A DNA stretch of 18,045 nucleotides, taken from Ruminococcus flavefaciens (GTDB lineage Bacteria; Bacillota; Clostridia; Oscillospirales; Ruminococcaceae). A program made the position numbers and the translations under genes. The notes beneath the pieces are model-generated. The model was given only the letters and a program-made list of their open reading frames with translations, did not search any database and was not told where the DNA came from. Positions 1-5,747 of the stretch are shown piece by piece; the stretch's first letter is position 1; each line of letters starts with the position of its first letter. The DNA lies in assembly GCA_002309635.1 (NCBI GenBank), contig DBXO01000052.1, positions 1,072 through 19,116 of the forward strand. Direction: 5' to 3'.

Positions 1-110
1 CCGTACCTCTTGCACATGAGCCTGTATGCGCGGTCCGCAACTCCCGCCATAGGCGCAAGAGCGGCAGCCCGCTCTATGGCAGTTCTGCCTATTTTAAGGG
101 TATCAGTCAT
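1..110 (-). CDS. dus: tRNA-dihydrouridine synthase, N-terminal fragment
   Basis: The first 36 codons of a gene that runs off the left edge. Translation from the ATG at 110-108 gives MTDTLKIGRTAIERAAALAP followed by MAGVADRAYRLMCKRYG. The LAPMAGVADRAYR stretch is the signature FMN-binding first strand and loop of Dus flavoenzymes, which reduce uridine to dihydrouridine in tRNA D-loops using NADPH. A GGAGC ribosome binding site lies about 6 bases upstream, inside the end of the preceding gene. The start overlaps the stop of the GtrA-like gene in the 8-base string ATGACTGA, so the two are probably translationally coupled. The paralogue (DusA, B or C) cannot be decided from this fragment; Firmicute copies are usually called DusB. 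Confidence 0.88.
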   Translation of the reverse strand, partial: MTDTLKIGRTAIERAAALAPMAGVADRAYRLMCKRY

Positions 111-594
111 TGTTCTGCTCCGAAGCAGCTTCTTCCTTGTTCCTGAAAACAAAGACCTTGCTGAGAATGTAGTTTGCAATGAAGATGAGTACCTGACTGA
201 GGAATGTTATGAGCGTCTTGCTCATGCCGAGCCAGTCGCAGAAAATGAGAAATATAGCCTCCTCCATGCCGAGAGTGGCAAGTCTTGCGCCGTAGAATGA
301 AGCAAAGACCTTCCAGAACTCCTTAGCGCCGTTAGTCTCATTCTTGAAGACGTACTTCTTATTCGTGAAGAACGCGAAAGTAACAGCGCAGATCCATGAG
401 AATACAACGCCTGCGGTGCTCTCCCACTTCGGCTCGCCGGGAACCATTTTAAAGAGCATCAGCTTTGTAACGATGGAAACAACGGTGGTCAGTCCGCCGA
501 AAACGAGATACAGCCACTTTTCCTCATATTTGTAGTATATTTTCTGGAGCGGCTTCGGAAGAATCGAAACGCACCACTTGATGAACTTTTCCAT
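103..594 (-). CDS. GtrA-family small membrane protein
   Basis: A 163-residue protein with about four predicted membrane segments (roughly residues 28-50, 60-78, 97-118 and 128-148). The pattern YLVFGGLTTVVS near residue 29 and TNKKYVFKN near residue 78 fit the GtrA/DPMS-type transmembrane domain. Such proteins are thought to help move lipid-linked sugars, or to partner glycosyltransferases that modify wall or surface polysaccharide. An N-terminal basic amphipathic stretch (residues 1-27) precedes the domain. The start ATG at 594 follows a GAAAGGAAAG ribosome binding site. Its last codons overlap the dus start. The family assignment is solid; the substrate is unknown and the pairing with dus need not be functional. 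Confidence 0.85.
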   Translation of the reverse strand: MEKFIKWCVSILPKPLQKIYYKYEEKWLYLVFGGLTTVVSIVTKLMLFKMVPGEPKWESTAGVVFSWICAVTFAFFTNKKYVFKNETNGAKEFWKVFASFYGARLATLGMEEAIFLIFCDWLGMSKTLITFLSQVLIFIANYILSKVFVFRNKEEAASEQNND

Positions 595-623
595 TTTATC
601 TTTCCTTTCAAAAACAATGCTTT

Positions 624-629
624 ATTATA
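624..629 (-). promoter_or_regulatory. possible -10 element for the GtrA-dus operon
   Basis: The minus strand reads TATAAT here, about 30 bases upstream of the GtrA start. No good -35 element is present at 17 bases (CATTTC). Because the sequence is A/T rich and the element is itself palindromic, this is weak. A hairpin with an 8-base stem, TGCGGAAA/TTTCCGCA (639-646 and 670-677), lies just upstream. Confidence 0.35.
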
Positions 630-839
630 ATAGCAGTTTGCGGAAAGAAATGCAAGTCCTTTTCTTATATTTCCGCATAAAAAACAGTTTTTTCGTAAAA
701 AATGACTCAGAACCCGCAGCAGTCACCTCCACTTATTATAAACGGGCGGCTGCACTACTTTGTGACAATTAGTACAAACGGTATAACATTTTGTTTGCAT
801 TTCACTATGAGGGGAAAGGATTTTTGTGAAATACTAATA

Positions 840-868
840 TTGTATAAAACCAAAATTTATGATATAAT
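840..868 (+). promoter_or_regulatory. sigma-A-type promoter upstream of a possible small RNA
   Basis: TTGTAT at 840-845, a 17-base spacer, and TATAAT at 863-868. Transcription would start near 875. There is no reading frame with a ribosome binding site before the intrinsic terminator at 991-1016. Confidence 0.6.
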
Positions 869-874
869 ACAAAT

Positions 875-1016
875 ATCGCTTAAAGATTTTACACAGTTGA
901 ATCACATAATTGCATTCTTCATTCGGTTTTTTAATCGGATTCCTTAGTTATTGCTCTGTTTTCATTCCGAAGCAATCGCCGAGGAATATGAAAAGCTCCC
1001 CAACGGGGAGCTTTTT
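875..1016 (+). ncRNA. candidate small RNA of about 140 nt
   Basis: A promoter (840-868) and an intrinsic terminator (991-1016) enclose about 140 bases with no translatable frame. A two-part hairpin sits before the terminator. ATTCCT (939-944) pairs with AGGAAT (982-987). A symmetric 5/5 internal loop follows (945-949 against 977-981). ATTGCT (950-955) then pairs with AGCAAT (971-976), closing a 15-base loop. An alternative pairing of TTCGG (922-926) with CCGAA (967-971) competes with it. It does not match 6S, tmRNA, SRP or a riboswitch that I recognise. It could instead be an untranslated relic. Confidence 0.4.
991..1016 (+). terminator. intrinsic terminator
   Basis: Stem AAAAGCTCCCC (991-1001) pairs with GGGGAGCTTTT (1005-1015) around a 3-base loop and runs into T residues. 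The stem is nearly identical to the terminator at 1878-1901. Confidence 0.8.
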
Positions 1017-1076
1017 CTTGTTAACAGTGCACATATCAAAAATCGCCCAAGACTTTTTTTTGTGCATTCCTACAGC

Positions 1077-1183
1077 ATTTAAAGTAAAGCTTTAAATACT
1101 TATTGACAAACTTTAATCCACCTGCTATAATACAATCATCAGCTGATAGAAACTTTAAAATCTTAAAGCAATACTTTAAAAAA
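1077..1183 (+). promoter_or_regulatory. CTTTAAA-box cluster, candidate operators of the DUF2975-XRE operon
   Basis: Two inverted repeats bracket the promoter. ATTTAAAG (1077-1084) faces CTTTAAAT (1090-1097) across 5 bases, just upstream of the -35. CTTTAA (1153-1158) faces TTAAAG (1163-1168) across 4 bases, in the leader. Further single copies are ACTTTAA at 1110-1116 (in the promoter spacer) and ACTTTAAA at 1173-1180, adjoining the ribosome binding site. Placement around promoter and leader suggests operator sites, plausibly for the XRE protein encoded in the operon; that link is inference. Confidence 0.5.
1103..1131 (+). promoter_or_regulatory. consensus sigma-A promoter of the DUF2975-XRE operon
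   Basis: TTGACA (1103-1108), a 17-base spacer and TATAAT (1126-1131) form a perfect housekeeping promoter. A longer open frame that begins with the TTG at 1103 is therefore not the real gene; the leader runs from about 1138 to the ATG at 1196. Confidence 0.88.
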
Positions 1184-1195
1184 GGAGATGCTGTT

Positions 1196-1657
1196 ATGAA
1201 CAAAACAATATCAGAAAAACTAAAAAAACGTACCTTTATCGACACTGTACTGAGTTGTATTCTCTGCTTTGTCGCCCTCGGAGCTGCTATATGGCAGTTC
1301 ATAGGCTATCTGGATCACACGAATATGAAGGAGTACCTGTCCAACAGTCTCTGCTCCATTATAATATTCGCAGATCTGGGACTTCTTGCACTTATACTGC
1401 TTGAAATACGCAGAACAGGCAAGCCCTTTTCAAAGAAGATAATAACAAAGCTCCGCATTATGGCAGTTATCCTCTTTGCAGGCGGTCTTATACCGTCCTT
1501 TTCGACTATTCCTGTAGACGACAGCCAATTCGCAGTGACCTTATCTTTTGATATGCAGAATATACTTATAATCGCAGCAGGCGTCATAATCGGCATAATA
1601 TCGGAGGTTTTCGTATACGGTCTCAGTCTTCAGGAAGACAACGACCTGATAGCGTAA
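1196..1657 (+). CDS. DUF2975 family membrane protein
   Basis: A 153-residue integral membrane protein with four hydrophobic segments (about residues 16-36, 49-68, 88-106 and 125-145) and a charged loop, RRTGKPFSKK, after the second. The arrangement, size and directly following small XRE regulator match the DUF2975 membrane family, whose function is unknown. The start is the ATG at 1196 because AAAGGAGA lies 6 bases upstream and the promoter occupies the in-frame sequence before it. It is probably co-transcribed with the regulator, 12 bases downstream. In such pairs the membrane partner may sense a signal or control the regulator; that is an inference, not shown here. Confidence 0.82.
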   Translation: MNKTISEKLKKRTFIDTVLSCILCFVALGAAIWQFIGYLDHTNMKEYLSNSLCSIIIFADLGLLALILLEIRRTGKPFSKKIITKLRIMAVILFAGGLIPSFSTIPVDDSQFAVTLSFDMQNILIIAAGVIIGIISEVFVYGLSLQEDNDLIA

Positions 1658-1669
1658 AGGCGGTGCGGC

Positions 1670-1876
1670 ATGGCTATAATAATCAGACTTGACAGGATAA
1701 TGGCTGACCGAAAAATGTCGCTGAACGAGCTTGCCGAAAGGGTGGGTATGACCAATGTCAACCTTTCCAACTTGAAAACAGGCAAAATGAAGGGCATACG
1801 CTTCGAGACCATGAACGCTATATGCGAAGCTCTCGACTGTCAGCCCGGCGACCTTTTTGAACATACCAAGGACTGA
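1670..1876 (+). CDS. small XRE-family HTH regulator (YozG-like)
   Basis: A 68-residue protein that is almost wholly a Cro/C1-type helix-turn-helix. SLNELAERVGMTNVNLSNLK (residues about 17-36) is helix 2, turn and recognition helix 3. FETMNAICEALDCQPGDLFE follows as the conserved C-terminal part. It begins 12 bases after the DUF2975 stop with a modest AAAGGCGGTG ribosome binding site and ends at an intrinsic terminator. Members of this short subfamily usually accompany DUF2975 proteins. DNA binding is secure from the fold; autoregulation through the CTTTAAA boxes upstream of the operon is a guess. Confidence 0.9.
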   Translation: MAIIIRLDRIMADRKMSLNELAERVGMTNVNLSNLKTGKMKGIRFETMNAICEALDCQPGDLFEHTKD

Positions 1877-1877
1877 A

Positions 1878-1910
1878 AAAGCTCCCCTCACGGGGAGCTT
1901 TCCTTAATTT
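1878..1910 (+). terminator. intrinsic terminator of the DUF2975-XRE operon
   Basis: AAAGCTCCCC (1878-1887), loop TCAC, GGGGAGCTTT (1892-1901), then a T-rich tail. It begins two bases after the XRE stop codon. Confidence 0.85.
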
Positions 1911-1963
1911 TTGCTAATTCAAAAGCAGCTTTAATTTTTTATTTGATAATTCATGTATTTTTA

Positions 1964-1992
1964 TTGAAAATAAATTTTCAATATGCTATAAT
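1964..1992 (+). promoter_or_regulatory. sigma-A promoter of the secreted protein gene
   Basis: TTGAAA (1964-1969), a 17-base spacer and TATAAT (1987-1992). The leader runs about 55 bases to the ATG at 2055. Confidence 0.75.
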
Positions 1993-2054
1993 GTTTTTCG
2001 GATAGATTTTTTATCAATTCCATATCATACAAAACATTATAAAGGAGTATTATC

Positions 2055-2579
2055 ATGAAAAAAATCAAAAAAATAACTTGTACAGCTCTCGCAGCACTGA
2101 CTATTTTTTCATCAGGTATTACCGTCAGCAATAACACTACAAGCACATTTTTCCCTAATTCCATTGCCGCAGTCGCAGCAACGATTAATGGAGTTACATA
2201 CGCAAACAGCGTATACTATAGAGAGTACTATAAAGAAAATGGTCAAAAGAAAGCATATTTTGAATGCAGATTTGGAAACGGCTGGTTTGATAAAAAATGG
2301 TATGATTATAAAGTAACTTATTTCGAAAAGTGCGATAAAAACGAACAGTCAATTGTCAACGCGTTAGAAAAGGCTGTAGGCAAAAGCAGTTTTAATTATC
2401 GTGCCAAAATAGCTGTGAAAAATAAGATTGTTGATTCAAAGGATGAGTATACTGGAAGTTATGAGCAAAATATTAGTATGCTTAAACTAATGAAAGAGGG
2501 TCACCTTATACGAACTGCTACACTTGTAGACAGTGGATATATTAATGGTCTGCCTATACGATATAGAAAAGATATCTAA
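2055..2579 (+). CDS. secreted protein of unknown function
   Basis: A 174-residue protein with a clear export signal: MKKIKKIT, a hydrophobic core (about residues 9-24) and a later AAVAA region near residue 41 that may be the cleavage zone. The mature part is rich in lysine, tyrosine and asparagine (for example VYYREYYKEN and KKWYDYKVTYFEK), contains two cysteines and lacks membrane segments or a wall anchor. I do not recognise the family. An AAAGGAG ribosome binding site lies 7 bases before the ATG, and a good promoter lies upstream. It is a single-gene unit ending at the shared terminator 2686-2713. Its base composition is A/T richer than its neighbours, which could reflect recent acquisition. 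Confidence 0.8.
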   Translation: MKKIKKITCTALAALTIFSSGITVSNNTTSTFFPNSIAAVAATINGVTYANSVYYREYYKENGQKKAYFECRFGNGWFDKKWYDYKVTYFEKCDKNEQSIVNALEKAVGKSSFNYRAKIAVKNKIVDSKDEYTGSYEQNISMLKLMKEGHLIRTATLVDSGYINGLPIRYRKDI

Positions 2580-2685
2580 TTTATATTCTGTTTTAATTTC
2601 ACAGCTAACCGCTGCGAAATCAGCAAAAGCTATTGCAGAACATAGAGGATGCCGTCCCCTATAAGCCTCAATCACTAATAACTAA

Positions 2686-2713
2686 AAAAGGCGTGACTTG
2701 CGTCACGCCTTTT
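2686..2713. terminator. bidirectional terminator between the secreted protein gene and pckG
   Basis: A 12-base stem AAAAGGCGTGAC (2686-2697) with GTCACGCCTTTT (2702-2713) around TTGC. Runs of A on the left and T on the right let it serve both converging genes. It ends 7 bases from the pckG stop. Confidence 0.88.
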
Positions 2714-2720
2714 GATATTA

Positions 2721-4541
2721 TTACTTGTTGAGATTTGCTTCGATCATGTCGAGCTCATCATAGAGTGCCTGCGGGATATTGCCGCCCTTAGCCTTGATGT
2801 CCTCGTCATAGTATCTTCTCATCTCAGCGATCTCCTTCTTCCACTCGTTCTTGTCAACAGTGAGAAGCTGCTTGAGTGCGGAAGGTGTTACCTCGTCCTC
2901 GATGCCCTTGAGGTTGATATCCTCAGGCTTGGGGAGGTATCCGATAGGAGTCTCAACAGCGTCAACTTCGCCGTCAACTCTCTTGATGATCCAGTCGAGA
3001 ACTCTCATGTTCTCGCCGTAGCCGGGCCAGAGGAAGTTGCCCTGGTCATCAGTTCTGAACCAGTTTACATTGAAGATCTTGGGAGCCTTGCTGCCGAGTC
3101 TTGCGCCCATTTCGAGCCAGTGTGCCCAGTAGTCGCCTACATTGTAGCCGATGAAGGGCTTCATAGCCATAGGATCGTGACGGAGAACGCCTACTGCGCC
3201 TGTTGCAGCAGCAGTTGTCTCTGAAGATACAGCTGATCCGATGTATGTACCGTGTGTCCAGTCGAATGACTGATATACAAGAGGAGCTGTTGATAGCACG
3301 TCTGCCGCCGAAGATGATAGCGGAGATACGGGCACGCCCTCAGGATTGTTGAACTCAGGAGAGATGCAGGGGCAGTTCTGAGCGGGAGCTGTGAATCTTG
3401 AGTTGGGGTGAGCAAGCTTCTTGCCCTCAGCTACCCAGGCCTCACCGTCGCACTTGATACCTGTCCACTCTGTAGCGTCCTTAGGCGGATTCTCGTTGAG
3501 CTTCTCCCACCATACAGTGTTGTCGCTGTTGTCGAGAGCAACGTTTGTGAAGATAGCACCGTTCTTTGTGCAGGCGAGAGCATTGTAGTTGGACTTTGCG
3601 TTTGTTCCGGGAGCAACGCCGAAGAAGCCGTTCTCGGGGTTGATAGCGTAGAGTCTGCCGTCCTTGCCGGGCTTCATCCATGCGATATCGTCGCCGACTG
3701 TGAATACCTCATAGCCGTCCTTCTTGTATCCCTCGGGAGGAATGAGCATTGCAAGGTTTGTCTTTCCGCATGCAGACGGGAAAGCAGCTGTGATATACTT
3801 AACTTCGCCGTTGGGCTTCTTGAGACCGAGGATAAGCATGTGCTCAGCCATCCATGCCTCGTTCTTGCCCTGGAAGGAAGCGATACGGAGTGCGAAGCAC
3901 TTTTTGCCGAGGAGAACGTTTCCGCCGTAAGCAGAGTTGATAGACCAGATTGTATTTTCCTCAGGGAACTGAACGATGTATCTCTTTTCGGGATCAACGT
4001 CAGCCTTTGAGTGGAGACCTCTTACGAAATCGTCGGAAGTATCGCCGAGGTTCTCGAAAGCCTGCTTGCCCATACGGGTCATGATATTCATATTGAGTAC
4101 AACGTAGATAGAGTCTGTTACCTCTACGCCTACCTTAGCAAGAGGAGAACCGATAGGTCCCATTGAGTAAGGGATAACATACATTGTTCTGCCCTTCATA
4201 ACGCCCTTGTACATAGGAGTAAGGAGAGCCTTCATCTCATCGGGAGCCATCCAGTTGTTTGTAGGACCTGCGCCCTTCTTTTCCTTAGAGCAGATGAATG
4301 TTCTGTCCTCAACACGTGCAACGTCGTTAGCACGGGTCCTGTGATAGAGACAATTCGGATACTTCTCGGGATTGAGCTTGTACATTTTGTCCCAGCTGTC
4401 ATCGGGGAGTGAAGTAACTTCCTCGATAAGTGAGTCGATCTGCTCCTTTGAGCCGTCGATCCATACTACCTTATCAGGCTGGCAGAGAGCGATCATCTCG
4501 TCAACCCACTTTAATACGTTGGGATTTTTTGTCAATGACAT
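2721..4541 (-). CDS. pckG: phosphoenolpyruvate carboxykinase (GTP)
   Basis: A complete 606-residue cytosolic enzyme that interconverts oxaloacetate + GTP with PEP + CO2 + GDP (EC 4.1.1.32). In rumen-type anaerobes it mainly runs toward oxaloacetate for succinate formation and anaplerosis. It has the GTP-type hallmarks: VEDRTFICS near residue 77, FPSACGKTN at 254-262 (P-loop with the hyper-reactive cysteine 258 of the GTP class), GDDIAWM at 283-289 (metal site), and FNNPEGVPVS, part of the nucleotide pocket. The ATP-type family shares little of this. AGGAGG lies 9 bases before the ATG and a consensus promoter about 95 bases upstream. It is transcribed alone. Length and motifs are full and intact. 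Confidence 0.97.
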   Translation of the reverse strand: MSLTKNPNVLKWVDEMIALCQPDKVVWIDGSKEQIDSLIEEVTSLPDDSWDKMYKLNPEKYPNCLYHRTRANDVARVEDRTFICSKEKKGAGPTNNWMAPDEMKALLTPMYKGVMKGRTMYVIPYSMGPIGSPLAKVGVEVTDSIYVVLNMNIMTRMGKQAFENLGDTSDDFVRGLHSKADVDPEKRYIVQFPEENTIWSINSAYGGNVLLGKKCFALRIASFQGKNEAWMAEHMLILGLKKPNGEVKYITAAFPSACGKTNLAMLIPPEGYKKDGYEVFTVGDDIAWMKPGKDGRLYAINPENGFFGVAPGTNAKSNYNALACTKNGAIFTNVALDNSDNTVWWEKLNENPPKDATEWTGIKCDGEAWVAEGKKLAHPNSRFTAPAQNCPCISPEFNNPEGVPVSPLSSSAADVLSTAPLVYQSFDWTHGTYIGSAVSSETTAAATGAVGVLRHDPMAMKPFIGYNVGDYWAHWLEMGARLGSKAPKIFNVNWFRTDDQGNFLWPGYGENMRVLDWIIKRVDGEVDAVETPIGYLPKPEDINLKGIEDEVTPSALKQLLTVDKNEWKKEIAEMRRYYDEDIKAKGGNIPQALYDELDMIEANLNK

Positions 4542-4635
4542 TGTATAATACCTCCTAAAAAATTATCAGATAATATGCGGAAATAAAGCTCCGCGAACAG
4601 AAAGTCAGTAAAAAACCGAACGTTCCTCAAATACT

Positions 4636-4664
4636 ATTATATATTCTTTTTGTCAATGTGTCAA
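4636..4664 (-). promoter_or_regulatory. consensus sigma-A promoter of pckG
   Basis: On the minus strand TTGACA (4664-4659), a 17-base spacer and TATAAT (4641-4636). A second TTGACA copy at 4656-4651 is too close to the -10 to be used with it. Confidence 0.85.
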
Positions 4665-4682
4665 TAGCCAGTTACGGTATTT

Positions 4683-4725
4683 TTTAGGAATAGCAATATT
4701 ACCTAAAGATATAGCAATTATTGCT
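4683..4725. promoter_or_regulatory. two dyads upstream of pckG, possible operator
   Basis: TTTAGGAATA (4683-4692) pairs with TATT, a bulged A and CCTAAA (4697-4707) around a GCAA loop. Immediately after it AGCAAT (4713-4718) and ATTGCT (4720-4725) form an exact 13-base palindrome. The word TAGCAAT occurs in both (4691-4697, 4712-4718). They sit just upstream of the pckG -35 and about 100 bases from the divergent promoter, a natural place for an operator. No regulator is identified. Confidence 0.4.
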
Positions 4726-4822
4726 GTTTCGGACATTATCCCTTTGTAAAAATGCGGTAAACCGTAAATGTGATATATAAAAAAGGGAACGTTGTTATAT
4801 TTTTGTCAATAGCACTGTATGA

Positions 4823-4851
4823 TTGATATTTCCCCTGGAATGTGGTATAAT
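4823..4851 (+). promoter_or_regulatory. sigma-A promoter of the Cys-rich small protein gene
   Basis: TTGATA (4823-4828), a 17-base spacer, TATAAT (4846-4851). The TTG here also opens a longer in-frame ORF, which is therefore an artefact. Confidence 0.75.
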
Positions 4852-4900
4852 AAATCATAATTCTGCGGATCAAAATTATGATTTACATAAGGAGAATCAA

Positions 4901-5092
4901 ATGGAAACCAAGAAAAAAGCAACAAACTGCGAGACCTGCACAAACTATGTCTACGACGAGGACTATGAATGCTACGTATGCATGGTAAACCTTGATGAGG
5001 ACGAGATGTACCGCTTCCTGCAGGGCACAAACTACGCCTGTCCCTACTACCGTCTCGATGATGAATACGGCGTGGTACGCCACCAGAATTAA
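4901..5092 (+). CDS. small acidic cysteine-rich protein (DUF6472-like)
   Basis: A 63-residue soluble protein. It has five cysteines: CETC (10 and 13), CYVC (24 and 27) and C47 in ACPYYR. Two CxxC pairs 14 residues apart suggest a zinc-ribbon-like or other metal-binding fold. Between and after them it is strongly acidic (DEDYE, DEDEMYRF). From memory it resembles the DUF6472 family of small proteins common in Ruminococcus and relatives; its function is unknown. The start at 4901 is set by AAGGAG 8 bases upstream. Its TAA stop shares three of four bases (TTAA, 5089-5092) with the stop of the gerC-like gene on the other strand. Confidence 0.82.
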   Translation: METKKKATNCETCTNYVYDEDYECYVCMVNLDEDEMYRFLQGTNYACPYYRLDDEYGVVRHQN

Positions 5093-5622
5093 GTTATCAG
5101 GCAGCTTCCAACAGTACCGTCGGGACGGAGCTCCGCTGCTGCCGCAACTCCGTTTTCGCACAGCTGTCCAAGCACTGTTACGATATCGCTTTCGGGAGCT
5201 ATCCCCTGCTTTACCGCCTGTTCCGAGATACCAATGAGCCGCTCAGCACCGTATTCTTCAAGGAGGCTCTTTCCGTCCTTACAGCAGACCACCATGCATG
5301 ACGGAGATATCCTCCACTTGTTAAGCATATGCGCAAGAAGCCCGCGGCATTCCATGCCGTCAACTATGACGAGCTCGGTATAGCCAGTAAAAATATCTCT
5401 GCCGCGGATAAGCTCCGCATTGCTCATAAGCGACTTCATATCGCCGCCCTCTGCGTTCAACCTTTCGTCCTCCTCAAAGAAGACGAGCGCCACCTCCTTT
5501 TTCTGCGAGCCAGATATTGCAGCTGCCCGCAGATAGCTGCGCTCATGTATCTTCCCCGGGGCACAGCCGGTTGCAAATGACCACATAAGTGCAGTCATCA
5601 ATACAAGGAACACTTTTTTCAC
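5089..5622 (-). CDS. gerC: GerC-like spore germination lipoprotein, first domain only
   Basis: A 177-residue predicted lipoprotein: basic start, hydrophobic segment and a lipobox-like ATGC with cysteine at residue 20. Residues about 25-177 follow the N-terminal domain of Ger(x)C proteins, the lipoprotein subunit of germinant receptors on the spore inner membrane. Evidence includes VALVFFEEDERL, a GRDIFTGYTELVIV block (the GerC 'gr.lf.gHtk.iiig' region) and an ISPSCMVVCC strand. Typical GerC proteins are about 350-400 residues with three domains, so this looks truncated or naturally short. The start is GTG at 5622, with AAGGAG 8 bases upstream. It lies 1.8 kb from gerA-gerB with an opposing operon between. 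The family call is moderately secure, the partnership inferred. Confidence 0.62.
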   Translation of the reverse strand: MKKVFLVLMTALMWSFATGCAPGKIHERSYLRAAAISGSQKKEVALVFFEEDERLNAEGGDMKSLMSNAELIRGRDIFTGYTELVIVDGMECRGLLAHMLNKWRISPSCMVVCCKDGKSLLEEYGAERLIGISEQAVKQGIAPESDIVTVLGQLCENGVAAAAELRPDGTVGSCLIT

Positions 5623-5691
5623 TCAGATCACTCCTTAAAATATTTTACCATGTTTACTGATTGTTCATATAAATGTACTAAAAAATCTACA

Positions 5692-5720
5692 TTGTTTCCC
5701 CCGAAATATGCTATTATATA
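5692..5720 (+). promoter_or_regulatory. promoter of the CPBP-tadA operon
   Basis: TTGTTT (5692-5697), a 17-base spacer and TATATA (5715-5720), about 28 bases before the ATG at 5748. Confidence 0.6.
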
Positions 5721-5747
5721 AATTGAGAAACTGTAGGAGGTGAGCCA

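Larger units (their letters stand above)
595..1195. other. non-coding interval between divergent units
   Basis: No convincing gene lies in these 601 bases. It holds the minus-strand leader of the GtrA gene (595-630), an inverted repeat at 639-677, and a plus-strand promoter at 840-868. A possible small RNA ends at the terminator 991-1016, and the promoter and operator region of the DUF2975 operon occupies 1077-1195. The short plus-strand open frames between 702 and 1095 lack ribosome binding sites and read through the promoter and terminator. Confidence 0.7.
4542..4900. other. divergent intergenic region between pckG and the Cys-rich gene
   Basis: These 359 bases hold the pckG leader with a small hairpin (GCGGA/TCCGC), the pckG promoter, three dyads between them and the next promoter (4683-4707, 4713-4725 and 4755-4764), and the promoter of the 63-residue gene at 4823-4851. 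No reading frame is convincing. Confidence 0.7.

Noticed and set aside
875..1016. 6S RNA
   Set aside because: The 5' and 3' ends do not pair into the long closing helix and central bubble expected of 6S RNA.
2712..4010. Plus-strand open frames of up to 200 codons inside pckG
   Set aside because: Antisense to a complete, motif-intact pckG; GC-biased antisense frames of this kind are expected.
5622..5690. A sigma-G promoter for the gerC-like gene
   Set aside because: CATGGTA occurs upstream, but at 17-18 bases no GHATR-like -35 is present, so it was not called.
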